Source: an uncultured Erythrobacter sp. (GTDB lineage: Bacteria > Pseudomonadota > Alphaproteobacteria > Sphingomonadales > Sphingomonadaceae). Taken from it: 45,150 nucleotides of DNA. Below, one piece after another: positions 16,907 through 26,227 of the stretch (positions are counted from its first letter, which is position 1; each line of letters opens with the position of its first letter). The notes beneath the pieces are model-generated. The model was given only the letters and a program-made list of their open reading frames with translations, had not been told where the DNA came from and did no database searches. The stretch lies in NCBI GenBank assembly GCA_913061345.1, contig CAJXTZ010000011.1:1-45150 (forward strand), read 5' to 3'. Both the position numbers and the translations under genes were made by a program.

Positions 16907-17697
16907 GCATCCGTACGATTGTAGTCGATGATGAAAAACTGGCCGTCCAGGGCCTGCAACTGCGCCTCGAACCGTTCAGCGATATCGAGGTAATCGAGAC
17001 CTGCGCCAATGGCCGCGAGGCCATCCGTGCGATCAAGACGCAGAAGCCGGACCTGGTCTTCCTCGATATCCAGATGCCTGGGTTCGACGGCTTCTCCGTC
17101 GTGAAAGGTGTGATGGACGTAGATCCGCCACTATTCGTCTTCGTCACCGCCTACCAGGAACACGCCATCCGCGCGTTCGAGGCGAACGCCGTGAATTACC
17201 TGATGAAGCCGGTGGACGAGGACAAGCTCGCCGACACCATTGAACGTGTGCGCCAGCGCCTTGCCGAAAAACGCTCTGCCGACGAAGCCGAGAAGCTGAA
17301 GGACGTGCTGGCGGAAGTCAGCCCGGACAGCCTCGAAACGCTGGGCGAAGATGGCGACGCTGCGGGCCGTTACGAGAAGATGATCAACGTGAAGGATCGC
17401 GGCCAGATTTTCCGCGTCGATGTCGATACCATCGAACACATCGAGGCTGCTGGCGACTACATGTGCATCTATACCGGCGACAATTCGCTGATCCTGCGCG
17501 AGACGATGAAGGATCTCGAACGTCGGCTGGACCCCAAGAATTTTCAGCGCGTGCACCGTTCCACCATCGTGAACCTCGACCAGGTGCGGCAGGTGAAGCC
17601 GCATACTAACGGCGAATGCTTCCTGGTGCTGGATTCGGGCGCAGAAGTGAAAGTTTCGCGCAGCTACCGCGATGTGGTCGCACGGTTCGTGCATTAG
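16903..17697 (+). CDS. LytTR-family response regulator
   Basis: A 264-aa DNA-binding regulator. The receiver domain has DD near residues 9-10, the phosphorylation site D55 in FLDIQMPG, and the conserved lysine in YLMKPVDEDK. A linker of about 50 residues leads to a LytTR domain: IEHIEAAGDYMCIYT, then FQRVHRSTIVNLDQV and KVSRSYRDVV at the end. It is the cognate partner of the LytS-type kinase, with which it overlaps by four bases. LytTR regulators bind short direct repeats in promoters, but no target is evident here. The gene is followed by a 300-bp repeat-containing gap rather than a clear terminator. Confidence 0.92.
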   Translation: MSIRTIVVDDEKLAVQGLQLRLEPFSDIEVIETCANGREAIRAIKTQKPDLVFLDIQMPGFDGFSVVKGVMDVDPPLFVFVTAYQEHAIRAFEANAVNYLMKPVDEDKLADTIERVRQRLAEKRSADEAEKLKDVLAEVSPDSLETLGEDGDAAGRYEKMINVKDRGQIFRVDVDTIEHIEAAGDYMCIYTGDNSLILRETMKDLERRLDPKNFQRVHRSTIVNLDQVRQVKPHTNGECFLVLDSGAEVKVSRSYRDVVARFVH

Positions 17698-17998
17698 CTT
17701 GTTTCTCGCTCCGGCCTCCGCCAGAGCGTCCTCGGTGCTATTCGCTACGCTTCGCTGCGCGGCACCTGCGGGCTGCGCAGTCGCGCTGTTAGTCGCTGGA
17801 CGCGACCAATCCTCACGCCGACAGTAATGGTTGCTGTAGACCCGGTCCGCGAATTGCGGACTGCAAGGGCAACCGCCCGCCCGCAGCGGGCGCGTAGCGA
17901 AGCGGAGTGCGTCTAGCGAGGATGAAAGCGCGGAGGCGCTTTCGAAAAACAAACAACTTATCTCGACTAGGCGCCATACCAATGACTAAGAACCAGCC
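17698..17998. repeat. intergenic dispersed repeat, two opposed copies
   Basis: No gene is supported. On the minus strand, roughly 17822-17950, there is a module running TCCTCGCTA, then CGCCCGCTGCGGGCGGGCG, then GCCCTTGC and GGACCG. A related but more diverged version reads on the plus strand at about 17725-17800. The same module occurs near 37765-37840. The stretch is rich in palindromic GC blocks, which suggests RNA or DNA hairpins. Confidence 0.6.
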
Positions 17999-18874
17999 AT
18001 GACCGAATTTAAACTCGAAGGCTTCGACCCGAAGCTATTCGTCCGCGATACCCTTGCGGAGGATCTTGGCGAGGGACTGCCGGGTGGCGGCAGGGACGTT
18101 ACCGCCAGCAGCGTGATCCCGGCCGATGCGCGGTTCCAGGGCGTTATGGACAGTCGCGATCCCGTTATCGTAGCGGGTCTGCCCATTGCTGCGGCATTCT
18201 TCCGCCATCTCGATCCGGACATGCAGATCGATGTGCTGGTGGAAGAAGGCGCGCGAGTTTCGTCCGGCACTGACCTCATGCGCCTTTCGGGTAATGCACG
18301 CGCCATGCTGACGGCAGAACGCAGTGCGCTGAATACCGTGCAACACCTTTCCGGCATCGCCACGCTGGTGCGCCGCTATGTCGATGCGATGAGGTCGGGT
18401 GGGGCCAACCCGGATTGCACGCTACTGGATACGCGCAAGACCATCCCCGGCTTGCGGCACATCGAGAAGTACGCCGTGCGCATGGGCGGCGCCAGCAATC
18501 ATCGCATGGGCCTGTGGGATGCAGCGATGATCAAGGACAACCACATTCTCGTTGCCGGAAACGTGGGCGAGGCCGTGCGACGTGCGCGCGATGCGGGGGT
18601 GAACAACATCATCTGCGAGGTCGACCGGCTCGACCAGATCGAACCTGCGCTGGCCGCAGGTGCGGATCATATCCTGCTCGACAACATGAGCCCCGACACC
18701 CTGCGAGAGGCCGTGGAAATAATCGGTAACCGTGCGAAGACGGAAGCCAGCGGTGGCATCACTCTCGACACCATCAAGGCCAAGGCCGCCAGCGGCGTAG
18801 ATTACGTTTCCGTAGGTCGGCTGACGCAAAGCGCACCTGCCGCCGATATCGGCCTGGATTTCACGGTGGAGTAG
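17999..18874 (+). CDS. nadC: nicotinate-nucleotide pyrophosphorylase (carboxylating)
   Basis: Quinolinate phosphoribosyltransferase, EC 2.4.2.19: converts quinolinate and PRPP to nicotinate mononucleotide, CO2 and diphosphate in de novo NAD synthesis. The 291 aa contain the family's diagnostic block LLDTRKTIPGLRHIEKYAVR, then GGASNHRMGLWDAAMIKDNH, and the C-terminal barrel strand ends ICEVDRLDQ, ILLDNMSPDTL and EASGGITLDTI. The ATG at 17999 begins a normal-length protein, and ACCAGCC upstream is only a weak ribosome binding site. No nadA or nadB is in the window. It is followed after three bases by a membrane protein gene. Confidence 0.96.
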   Translation: MTEFKLEGFDPKLFVRDTLAEDLGEGLPGGGRDVTASSVIPADARFQGVMDSRDPVIVAGLPIAAAFFRHLDPDMQIDVLVEEGARVSSGTDLMRLSGNARAMLTAERSALNTVQHLSGIATLVRRYVDAMRSGGANPDCTLLDTRKTIPGLRHIEKYAVRMGGASNHRMGLWDAAMIKDNHILVAGNVGEAVRRARDAGVNNIICEVDRLDQIEPALAAGADHILLDNMSPDTLREAVEIIGNRAKTEASGGITLDTIKAKAASGVDYVSVGRLTQSAPAADIGLDFTVE

Positions 18875-18876
18875 AA

Positions 18877-19335
18877 GTGCCCCGGATGACACCGGTGAAG
18901 GGGCGTCGGCCACGATCCATCCAGCTTTTCGCGATCAGCTTTCTGGGTGCCGCAACCTGTGCCTTCTTCGTCGGGCTGGGTAATCTGGAATTGAAGCAGG
19001 CAGCCTTTGCCGCAACCTTTGCATGGGACGGCTGGAACAGGGACTGGACGATTGTCACCCTCTCAGCAGTCCTATCTATCGCCCTTATCCCGGTCGCCCT
19101 GATCTATGTCTTCGCCAGCCGCATCGCGCGATGGCTCGTCGCAATATTCACGCTGATCGAACTGGCGAGGCTTCCGGGGATGATCGGCGCGTTTCAGGCA
19201 ATTGGCGGCGCAACGAAATGGAGCTATTTCGCGCAACCCGTATTGTTGACCGTGGCGCTGGTCTTCCTGTTTCTGCCCACGAGCAACCGTTGGTTCTATC
19301 AAGGCAAGGATGCGACTGCTGAAACCCTTACTTAG
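18877..19335 (+). CDS. hypothetical membrane protein, 152 aa
   Basis: Four hydrophobic segments are visible (FAISFLGAATCAFFVGL, TLSAVLSIALIPVALIYVF, VAIFTLIELARL region and PVLLTVALVFLFL), so it is predicted to be an inner-membrane protein. I do not recognise a family. The GTG start at 18877 has GGAG five bases upstream and follows the nadC stop by two bases; an ATG at 18886 is the alternative. The 3' end overlaps the RNase T2 gene by 26 bp, so nadC, this gene and the RNase probably share a transcript. Confidence 0.7.
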   Translation: MPRMTPVKGRRPRSIQLFAISFLGAATCAFFVGLGNLELKQAAFAATFAWDGWNRDWTIVTLSAVLSIALIPVALIYVFASRIARWLVAIFTLIELARLPGMIGAFQAIGGATKWSYFAQPVLLTVALVFLFLPTSNRWFYQGKDATAETLT

Positions 19336-20029
19336 CCTGGCCGCGGTCGCAGCCCTCGCCATGCCTGTCGCGGCACATGCGCAGGCCTATCAGTGCCGTA
19401 TTCCTTCCGGCCCGATCTCGCTGCCTCCCGTCCAGCGCGATGGCGAAGTGCGCGAAACGCCCGTGCGTGGTTATACCCTCGCGCTAAGCTGGAGCCCTGA
19501 ATTCTGCCGCTTCCGCGACGACGAACCGCGCCATGCGCGCCAATGTGGCGGTCAGGCGGGACGTTTTGCCTTCATCGTCCACGGACTGTGGCCCGAGAGC
19601 GGTCCCGGTCGCTGGCCGCAATGGTGCCCTACGCGCCGCCAGCCCAGCGTCGACGCATTGCGCCGATCTATTTGCATGACTCCCGACGCCGCGCTGCTGG
19701 CCCGTCAATGGAGCAAGCACGGTGCCTGCATGACACCAAGCCCGGATGCTTACCTGCAGGTCACCCGCATCTTGTGGAATAGCCTGCGCTGGCCCGATTT
19801 CGACCGCCTATCTCGCCGGGAGAACCTGACCGCTGGCGATATTCGCAACATCTTCGCCGATGCCAACCCGCATTGGGATGCAGAGGACGTGGGACTGGTG
19901 ATCAACGAACGCGGCTGGCTGCGCGAGGTGCGCCTGTGCTACGGCGCGGGCTTCATGCCCACGGCGTGTGACGCGCGGCGCTATGGCCCCGATGACGACG
20001 ATAAGGTGCGTATCTGGCGAGGGCTCTGA
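19310..20029 (+). CDS. secreted ribonuclease T2 family protein
   Basis: A 239-aa exported RNase T2. The signal peptide ends near AAHAQA (residue 25). The first catalytic segment FIVHGLWPE carries H91. The second, QWSKHGAC, carries K136 and H137, but where most T2 enzymes have a glutamate two residues after the start of the motif this one has Q133. Paired cysteines typical of the fold are present. The change may lower or alter catalysis. Start ATG 19310 lies in AAGGCAAGG context and overlaps the upstream gene. The product would degrade RNA in the periplasm or outside the cell. It converges on tadA. Confidence 0.87.
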   Translation: MRLLKPLLSLAAVAALAMPVAAHAQAYQCRIPSGPISLPPVQRDGEVRETPVRGYTLALSWSPEFCRFRDDEPRHARQCGGQAGRFAFIVHGLWPESGPGRWPQWCPTRRQPSVDALRRSICMTPDAALLARQWSKHGACMTPSPDAYLQVTRILWNSLRWPDFDRLSRRENLTAGDIRNIFADANPHWDAEDVGLVINERGWLREVRLCYGAGFMPTACDARRYGPDDDDKVRIWRGL

Positions 20030-20056
20030 ATCAACGTTTTCGAGTGTCTGAGCGAA

Positions 20057-20512
20057 TCACCGCCGCTCTGCAAAAAATTTGCGCAGCAATTTTGCTGCCT
20101 CGGCCTCCCCAAGCCCGGAATACACTTCAGGTCGATGCAAGCATTGCGGCTGCCGGAACACCCGCGCGCCGTGCTCCACCGCGCCGCCCTTGGGATCGCT
20201 GGCGGCGTAATAGAGACGGGCGAGGCGGGCATGGCTGATTGCGCCAGCGCACATCGGGCAGGGTTCCAGCGTGACATAGAGATCGCAGCCGGTGAGGCGT
20301 TCGTCTGCCAGCGTTTTCGCTGCGGCGCGAATCGCCACCATTTCGGCATGGGCGGTAGGATCGTGATTTGTACGGGTGAGGTTGTGGCCTTCGCCGACCA
20401 CCATTCCATTCTTGATCACCACGGCGCCGACGGGCACTTCGCCCGCAGCAGCCGCTTCATTGGCCAGTTGCAGGGCGCGGCGCATGGGTTCGGGCGAGGG
20501 CCAGCGGATCAT
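20057..20512 (-). CDS. tadA: tRNA adenosine(34) deaminase
   Basis: Zinc deaminase converting A34 to inosine in tRNA-Arg(ACG). The 151-aa protein has the HAE site (H55, E57) in DPTAHAEMVAIR and the two cysteines C85 and C88 in LEPCPMCAGAI. It also has EVPVGAVVI near the N-terminus and RVFRQPQCLHRPEVYSG near the end, all typical of TadA. Other nucleoside deaminases share the fold, but these flanking segments favour TadA. It is read toward the RNase T2 gene, with 27 bp between the stops. Confidence 0.9.
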   Translation of the reverse strand: MIRWPSPEPMRRALQLANEAAAAGEVPVGAVVIKNGMVVGEGHNLTRTNHDPTAHAEMVAIRAAAKTLADERLTGCDLYVTLEPCPMCAGAISHARLARLYYAASDPKGGAVEHGARVFRQPQCLHRPEVYSGLGEAEAAKLLRKFFAERR

Positions 20513-20539
20513 ATCCGTCGCACCTCGCCCGAGTTTTCC

Positions 20540-20794
20540 CTATTCCTCGTCGCCGGTAACGGGCTCACCCTCGGCATCATCCGGGCCATCAACATCGACA
20601 TCCACCGTCGGCACCTCAACCGTCTCGATCCCGGTATCGACGTCTACATCGGGGCCTTCCACATCGTATTCGGGCAGGTTTCCGCCGTCCACATCAACTT
20701 CGGGCATGTTGCCTTCCTCGGTCTGATCTACGTCGCAGGCAGAAAGGGCGAACAGCGAAGCGCCGATAAAAGCAGTGGCAATGACATTCTTCAT
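20540..20794 (-). CDS. small acidic lipoprotein, 84 aa
   Basis: The signal peptide ends in a clear lipobox (LFALSAC), so the protein is predicted to be lipid-anchored after processing. The mature part is extremely acidic and repetitive, built from short VDVDG/PEVDVDG-like units, with no lysine or arginine. That composition might bind Ca2+ or other cations, but no canonical RTX or EF-hand motif is present. I do not recognise a family. It lies 27 bp from tadA on the same strand and is divergent from rpmB. Confidence 0.75.
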   Translation of the reverse strand: MKNVIATAFIGASLFALSACDVDQTEEGNMPEVDVDGGNLPEYDVEGPDVDVDTGIETVEVPTVDVDVDGPDDAEGEPVTGDEE

Positions 20795-20952
20795 TTCGAT
20801 TTACTCCCAATGAAATGCGCTGCCTTTTTAGCGTGGGCCGGGGGCAGAGCAAGTAGTAGCTTGGCTTGACGAATCTGTAGCTGCCCTGTAAGCGCGCGCC
20901 TTTCCCAGCCCAAAAGCTGTAACCGAAACCGTTTTTAGCGAGAGATTTCGCC

Positions 20953-21249
20953 ATGTCGCGCATTTGCGAACTTACCGGCAAGGGCCGCCAGGTCGGCCAC
21001 AACGTCAGCCACGCCAACAACAAGACCAAGCGCGTCTTCCTGCCTAACCTGCAGAACGTCACGCTGATCAGCGAAAAGCTGGACCGCAGCTTCAAGTTCC
21101 GCGTCTCTACGCAGGGCCTGCGCTCGGTGGAACACAACGGCGGCCTCGATAACTGGCTGCTGAAGACGAAGAGCGAAAAGCTTTCCACCCGCGCCCAGCG
21201 CGTGAAGCGCGAACTGAAGAAGGCCGTCGCAAGCTCCGACGCCGCCTGA
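20953..21249 (+). CDS. rpmB: 50S ribosomal protein L28
   Basis: A 98-aa protein that opens [20 protein letters not shown] and continues [15 protein letters not shown], the signature of bL28 in alphaproteobacteria. It binds 23S rRNA in the large subunit. It stands alone; a TTGAC-like -35 element near 20873 may be its promoter, followed by a weak -10. A good intrinsic terminator follows at 21276-21307. Confidence 0.97.
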   Translation: MSRICELTGKGRQVGHNVSHANNKTKRVFLPNLQNVTLISEKLDRSFKFRVSTQGLRSVEHNGGLDNWLLKTKSEKLSTRAQRVKRELKKAVASSDAA

Positions 21250-21275
21250 AACGGTTTTACCGCGACGAATTTCGA

Positions 21276-21307
21276 AAGCGCGTGAGGGTCATTCCTCGCG
21301 CGCTTTT
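21276..21307 (+). terminator. rpmB intrinsic terminator
   Basis: AAGCGCGTGAGG is followed by a six-base loop and CCTCGCGCGCTT, a 12-bp stem with one G-T wobble, and then TTT. It lies 27 bp after the rpmB stop. It overlaps the end of the convergent phytase-like gene, so it may serve both strands. Confidence 0.75.
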
Positions 21308-22272
21308 TCTTGCCCGGCGTCCTTTTCTCGCCAGCTGATTTTCGCCAGCAATGTGCGCTGAAAGGCGGAAAGATTGTCATCGGACATGAGCCAGAGGCTC
21401 ACCGCGCCGTCCTCCTGAACACTCGCCAGCGCCAGTGCCTCGTAGTTCTCTCGCGGCAGGATCGTCTCCAACCGCACGACGATATCCAGGTCCAGCACCG
21501 CACCGTCTGTCAGCCCGCGCGGATCGGCAATTGCAATGGCCGTGGCGAAAGGTGGCCATCCCCATTCCAACTGGCGCAGCAAGACCAGAACGCGCCCGTC
21601 GGGAAGGGCTGCCATATCGGTGGGGTTGTAACCGCCGGGAATGGCAAAATCGAACCTCACCGGCTCCACCTCATCCGTGGGGTCAGACGGATAGAGCAAG
21701 CCGGTTGAATCGCGCTCCGGCAGGATGATGAAGCGTCCGTCCGGCAATCGGGCCATCGCTTCGGCACCGCCGTTTTCGGGCCAGTCCTGCCAGGCAGGCG
21801 GGCGGCGCGATTGGACGAATTTGCTGGCGATGTCGTTGCGGATCACCGCATGGGTATTCTCGAACGCCAGCCAGTAATCGCCGGTTTCGGGATCGCGTGT
21901 CGCCGCCTCGATGTCGGGAACCGTCGGGCTCAAGTCCCCCCGGTCCCAGACGGAGGCGAATCGCACTTCGCGCTCTTGCGGTTGGCCCGGTGCGGCAAAG
22001 GTCAGTCGCTTTCCCCGGTCGGAAAAGGCGCGCAACGTGGTGTCTCCCAGTACCAGCAGGGCGGAGTAGCCACCGAAATCGATACGCGAACTGGATAGCT
22101 CCCACACGCCCATTCGCGTGAAACCGCCGTTGCTCGCCTTATCCGGCAGATCCGCCACTCGCGAGATAATGAGATCCGCCGTCGATCCAGACGGTATTTG
22201 CGTGCGCAACAACGTTCCGGGAGCGAGCATGAGGGCAAGCACGATCCCGGCGATCAATCGGCGTCTCTTCAT
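21289..22272 (-). CDS. secreted esterase-like/phytase-like domain protein
   Basis: A 327-aa exported protein. The signal peptide is LIAGIVLALMLAPG. The mature part resembles the 'esterase-like activity of phytase' family (a beta-propeller): DIEAATRDPETGDYWLAFE, GAEAMARLPDGRFIILPE, GGYNPTDMAALPDGRVLVLL and ENYEALALASVQEDGAV follow in order, each matching one propeller blade. These proteins are periplasmic or secreted, and the enzymatic role is largely untested. It is 13 bp from the M23 gene on the same strand, so co-transcription is likely. Confidence 0.83.
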   Translation of the reverse strand: MKRRRLIAGIVLALMLAPGTLLRTQIPSGSTADLIISRVADLPDKASNGGFTRMGVWELSSSRIDFGGYSALLVLGDTTLRAFSDRGKRLTFAAPGQPQEREVRFASVWDRGDLSPTVPDIEAATRDPETGDYWLAFENTHAVIRNDIASKFVQSRRPPAWQDWPENGGAEAMARLPDGRFIILPERDSTGLLYPSDPTDEVEPVRFDFAIPGGYNPTDMAALPDGRVLVLLRQLEWGWPPFATAIAIADPRGLTDGAVLDLDIVVRLETILPRENYEALALASVQEDGAVSLWLMSDDNLSAFQRTLLAKISWREKDAGQEKAREE

Positions 22273-22285
22273 GCCGGTTGACCCG

Positions 22286-23239
22286 TCAGGACATAGGTCC
22301 GGTGAACAGGATGGGATCGAGCCGGGTAAGATGCCACTTCAGGCTCCAATGCAGGTGTGGACCCGTGGCCCGCCCAGAAGAGCCGATGCGGCCCAGCATT
22401 TGCCCCTGCTCCACCACGTCGCCTTCCTCCACGGCAATATCGGAAAGATGCAGGAAGGCACTGTTCAGGCCCGCGCCGTGATCGATAATCAAGAGATAGC
22501 CTTCGAGGCTGAAGGGGCTGTCCGTGGCCAGTGTCACCACACCGCCCGCTGGCGCGACGAAAGGATCGCCCGATCCGCCAGTCGCGATATCGATGCCCGA
22601 ATGATAGCTGCCGGGTTCACCGCGATAGATACGCTGCGAACCGAAGCGGCCGGAAATGCGGCCCGTCAGCGGCCAGATGAAATCCTGTTTCCAGCCATCG
22701 ATATCCGAACTGGCGGTGCGCGCATCCCAGATCGCATCAAGCTCGGGCTGGCGGCGGCGCATGAAGCTTTCGCTGGTACCGCCTGCACGGCGCGCCACGT
22801 TGACGCGTTCGATGTTCCAATCGCGTGGGCTGACCGTTATCGGACTGCGCAGCTCGCGTCCGTCGCGAAGGGTTGCGACGAGTTCGGCCTGCGGTTCGGC
22901 ATCGCGGTCGAATGCGGCGAAGAAATTGCCCTCTTCGTCCAAATCCAGTTCGGTTTCTCCCAGACGTGCGGCGGCGGTGCCGGCGGGAGCCTGTCCGCGG
23001 ATCCAGCCGCCTTGCGTCAGCGCGCCGTCATAGATGAAGGTGGATGGCCCGGCAGGAGTAGGAACGGGCGTAGGGGACGGTGTTGAAGCGGGAGCCGCAA
23101 TGGGCTGCACGGTTTCCACCTGCGGCGATGGTACGGGCGCTGGCGTAGCAGGCGCTTCGTTCGATTGGGGAACAACAGCACAGGCGGCGCAAAGCGCACA
23201 CAGGGCCGAGGTTGCGAAATACTTGGGCCTGGTCCTCAC
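22286..23239 (-). CDS. M23 (LytM-type) peptidoglycan metallopeptidase
   Basis: A 317-aa exported protein with the LytM zinc site YHSGIDIA (H and D ligands) and PHLHWSL (HxH) near the C-terminus. The first 25 residues are an export signal with several cysteines; a lipobox is possible but imperfect. A proline/threonine-rich linker follows. The middle has a beta-rich domain (RELRSPITVSPRDWNIERV) typical of sphingomonad M23 proteins. It would cut peptidoglycan cross-bridges or act as an amidase activator. The start is GTG 23239, overlapping the DUF2093 stop by 4 nt (GTGA). Confidence 0.92.
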   Translation of the reverse strand: MRTRPKYFATSALCALCAACAVVPQSNEAPATPAPVPSPQVETVQPIAAPASTPSPTPVPTPAGPSTFIYDGALTQGGWIRGQAPAGTAAARLGETELDLDEEGNFFAAFDRDAEPQAELVATLRDGRELRSPITVSPRDWNIERVNVARRAGGTSESFMRRRQPELDAIWDARTASSDIDGWKQDFIWPLTGRISGRFGSQRIYRGEPGSYHSGIDIATGGSGDPFVAPAGGVVTLATDSPFSLEGYLLIIDHGAGLNSAFLHLSDIAVEEGDVVEQGQMLGRIGSSGRATGPHLHWSLKWHLTRLDPILFTGPMS

Positions 23240-23439
23240 AGATCCTCAAGCGCGCGCTGGGTGGAAAGTTCCGCGCTGGCATAGGCTTCCTGCCGCTCCA
23301 CGCTCCAGTAGCGCAGTTCTTCCAGGGGAACAGGCACGCCGCTTTGGGCACACAGCACGAAATGGCCAGGTTTCACGATGCGAAAGCCATTCGGGCCATA
23401 CATCAGCGTCGCAGCTTTATCGGAGGATGACATCAACAT
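23236..23439 (-). CDS. DUF2093 domain protein
   Basis: A 67-aa protein with the family-defining pattern VPLEELRYWSVERQEAYAS and MYGPNGFRIVKPG. DUF2093 is restricted to alphaproteobacteria and commonly sits next to xseA, as here. It has no membrane span or signal. An alternative start lies two codons in at 23433. It overlaps the M23 gene by four bases. Function is unknown. Confidence 0.92.
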   Translation of the reverse strand: MLMSSSDKAATLMYGPNGFRIVKPGHFVLCAQSGVPVPLEELRYWSVERQEAYASAELSTQRALEDL

Positions 23440-23485
23440 GGGGGCCTATGTAATGGGTGAAGGCTTTCAGTGCAATTTACGAACG

Positions 23486-24937
23486 CTACAGCAGTTTCGG
23501 TTGACCGCTTTGAGGCGCTTCCTTCGGACGCCTCGACGCTTTCGTCACCGTGGTGCCGGGCACGACCTGCAAGGTACCATCGGCAAATTCCAAAGTCAGC
23601 ACAGGTTGCTGTGCCGCCACGGCCCGCGATTTGACCACCGGATGCCCTTCAGCACACACCAGCGCATAGCCACGTTGCAGCGGAGCCTTGGGATCGAGTT
23701 GCAATCGCAGCCGCTCCAGCGCGGCAAGACGTTCGCGCCGGTCGGAAACCGGGCGCGTTACCAGCGAAGGGGCAAGGCGGGCGGCGGTAAGGCGTTGTCT
23801 CGCATTGCGCAGGTTTCCGCGCAATATCGCGGGAGAGAGGCGCAGGTCGGCCAGCGTCTCGCGCCCCTTTGCAGCGCGGTCCACCAGTCCGCGGCGCAGG
23901 CGTTCGCCCAGCTCGTCGAGCTTTTGCGCATGGCCTTGCAACAGCTGTTCCGCCCTCGGCAGGCGTTCGGCGCGAGCGGATAGGCGTTCCCGGCCAAGTT
24001 CTACAGGGCGAAGCGCGCACTTGCGCTGGCGATAGGCAAGATCGTCGATCGTTGCATGCAAGTCGCGCAGAACCGGCACGGCGATTTCTGCAGCAGCGGT
24101 GGGCGTGGGGGCGCGACGGTCTGCGGCGTAATCGCACAGCGTGGTATCGGCTTCATGCCCCACAGCGCTGATGACGGGGATCGGGCTTTCGGCGACCGCG
24201 CGCACTACCAGTTCCTCGTTAAAGCTCCACAAGTCCTCGATGGAACCGCCACCGCGCGCAACGATCAGCAGGTCCGGGCGAGGAATAGGCCCATTGGGTT
24301 CAAGCGCACCAAAGCCACGAACCGCATCGGCAACTTGCTTCGCCGCGCCATCCCCCTGCACCAGCACGGGCCACACGATGACATGGGTGGGGAAGCGATC
24401 CTCCAGCCGGTGCAGGATATCGCGGATCACCGCCCCGGTGGGTGATGTAACCACGCCAATCGTACGCGGCGCAAAGGGCAATGTGCGCTTGCGTTCGGGC
24501 GCGAACAGCCCTTCGGCATCCAGCCGGGCCTTGGTCTTCTCAAGCAAGGCCAGCAGCGCCCCCTCACCCGCTATTTCCATCCGCTCGATCACGATCTGAT
24601 ACTTGCTGCGACCGGGGTAAGTGGTCAGTTTGCCGGTAGCGACGACCTCGATGCCATCTTCGGGCTGGAATGCCAGGCGCGGCACGGCGCTGCGCCACAT
24701 TACGCCGTCCAGCACGGCTTTCTCGTCTTTCAGGGCGAGGTAAAGGTGGCCGGACGCCGCGCGTTTCACGCCTGAAAGCTCGCCACGAAGCCGCACGTAG
24801 CCAAAGCGATCCTCCACCGTGCGCTTCAGCGCCTGCGAAATCTCGGTGATCGAAAGCGGAGCGGAATTGTCGCCTGCCTCGCTGGTCGCTAACAGCCGGT
24901 CATCCGAAGAATCATCGTAGGGAGTGCGCTTTGCCAT
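23486..24937 (-). CDS. xseA: exodeoxyribonuclease VII large subunit
   Basis: A 483-aa large subunit of the exonuclease that degrades single-stranded DNA into short oligonucleotides with XseB. Visible marks are the OB-fold start [39 protein letters not shown], then the catalytic region [21 protein letters not shown] ([16 protein letters not shown]), [20 protein letters not shown] and [20 protein letters not shown]. No xseB is in the window. The ATG at 24937 is chosen; upstream starts lie in antisense purD. Its start codon shares two bases with the divergent purD start (CATG), an arrangement that leaves no room for a normal intergenic promoter. Confidence 0.95.
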   Translation of the reverse strand: MAKRTPYDDSSDDRLLATSEAGDNSAPLSITEISQALKRTVEDRFGYVRLRGELSGVKRAASGHLYLALKDEKAVLDGVMWRSAVPRLAFQPEDGIEVVATGKLTTYPGRSKYQIVIERMEIAGEGALLALLEKTKARLDAEGLFAPERKRTLPFAPRTIGVVTSPTGAVIRDILHRLEDRFPTHVIVWPVLVQGDGAAKQVADAVRGFGALEPNGPIPRPDLLIVARGGGSIEDLWSFNEELVVRAVAESPIPVISAVGHEADTTLCDYAADRRAPTPTAAAEIAVPVLRDLHATIDDLAYRQRKCALRPVELGRERLSARAERLPRAEQLLQGHAQKLDELGERLRRGLVDRAAKGRETLADLRLSPAILRGNLRNARQRLTAARLAPSLVTRPVSDRRERLAALERLRLQLDPKAPLQRGYALVCAEGHPVVKSRAVAAQQPVLTLEFADGTLQVVPGTTVTKASRRPKEAPQSGQPKLL

Positions 24938-26219
24938 GAATATCCTTGTACTGGGCGGTGGCGGCCGCGAACATGCCCTGTGCTGGAAGCTGGCGCAATC
25001 CGCAGCAGTCTCCAAGGATGGGGGTAGTCTTTACGCCGCGCCGGGCAACCCCGGCATCGCCGAATGCGCGCAGCTGGTTTCGCTGGATGCTGGCGACCAT
25101 GATGCAGTGACGGCGTTCTGCACTGAAAATGCCATCGGCCTCGTCGTGATCGGGCCCGAAGCGCCGCTGGTAGACGGTCTGGCAGACAGTCTGCAATCTG
25201 CGAACGTTGCCGTGTTCGGCCCCTCCAGGGCCGCTGCCCGTCTGGAAGGCAGCAAGAATTTTACCAAGGGCCTGTGCGACCGTGCCGGCATCCCCACCGC
25301 GGGTTATGTGCACTGCACTTCGCTGGAACAGGCGAAACAGGCGCTTTCCACCTTCTCCCCGCCCTTCGTGCTGAAAGCAGACGGACTGGCCGCAGGCAAG
25401 GGCGTGGTGATCGCCGAGAACGAGGATCACGCGAATGAAGCGCTGGAGGACATGTTCGGCGGCGCGTTCGGCGATGCTGGCGCAGAAGTGGTGATAGAGG
25501 AATTCATGGAAGGCGAGGAAGTCAGCCTGTTCGCACTGACCGACGGCGAAACCGTAATCCCCTTCGGCACCGCGCAGGATCACAAGCGCGTGGGCGAGGG
25601 CGATACCGGCCCGAATACAGGTGGAATGGGGGCCTACAGCCCGGCACGCGTGCTGACAGAAGCGCTGCTGGCTGAAACGATGGAGCGCATCGTATTCCCC
25701 ACCGTGCGTCAGATGCGCAAGGAAGGCTCACCCTATGTAGGTGTGCTATATGCAGGGCTGATGCTGACGTCAGAAGGTCCGAAGCTGGTGGAATACAACT
25801 GCCGCTTCGGCGATCCGGAGTGCCAGGTGCTGATGATGCGGCTGGAAAGCGATCTGGCGCAATACATGCGCGCCGCCGCCAGCGGTTCATTGGCCGCGTT
25901 GCCCGAACCCACCTTTGCCGAGGATACGGCACTGACGGTGGTGATGGCCGCAAATGGTTATCCCGGCACGCCGGAGAAGGGTGGTACGATCGGCCTGGAG
26001 GGCGCCGAGAGCGAGGGCACGAAGATCTTCCATGCCGGAACCAGACTGGCGAATGGCGAACTGGTTGCGAACGGCGGGCGCGTACTGAATGTTACCGCCA
26101 CCGGTGCCAACACACATGCCGCCCAGCGCGCCACCTATGCTGCGGTGGAAAAGGTTAATTTCCCGACCGGGTTCTACCGCACGGATATCGGCTGGCGGGA
26201 AATCGAACGCGAAGGATAG
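24936..26219 (+). CDS. purD: phosphoribosylamine-glycine ligase (GARS)
   Basis: ATP-grasp enzyme of purine synthesis: joins 5-phosphoribosylamine and glycine to form GAR, EC 6.3.4.13. The 427-aa protein starts [19 protein letters not shown], a standard PurD start, then shows [37 protein letters not shown] (ATP-grasp loop), [10 protein letters not shown] and [19 protein letters not shown] at 24924 adds four residues and is less likely. It is divergent from xseA with overlapping start codons, and is followed eight bases later by the MsrQ-like gene. Confidence 0.97.
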   Translation: MNILVLGGGGREHALCWKLAQSAAVSKDGGSLYAAPGNPGIAECAQLVSLDAGDHDAVTAFCTENAIGLVVIGPEAPLVDGLADSLQSANVAVFGPSRAAARLEGSKNFTKGLCDRAGIPTAGYVHCTSLEQAKQALSTFSPPFVLKADGLAAGKGVVIAENEDHANEALEDMFGGAFGDAGAEVVIEEFMEGEEVSLFALTDGETVIPFGTAQDHKRVGEGDTGPNTGGMGAYSPARVLTEALLAETMERIVFPTVRQMRKEGSPYVGVLYAGLMLTSEGPKLVEYNCRFGDPECQVLMMRLESDLAQYMRAAASGSLAALPEPTFAEDTALTVVMAANGYPGTPEKGGTIGLEGAESEGTKIFHAGTRLANGELVANGGRVLNVTATGANTHAAQRATYAAVEKVNFPTGFYRTDIGWREIEREG

Positions 26220-26227
26220 GAGCGCGC

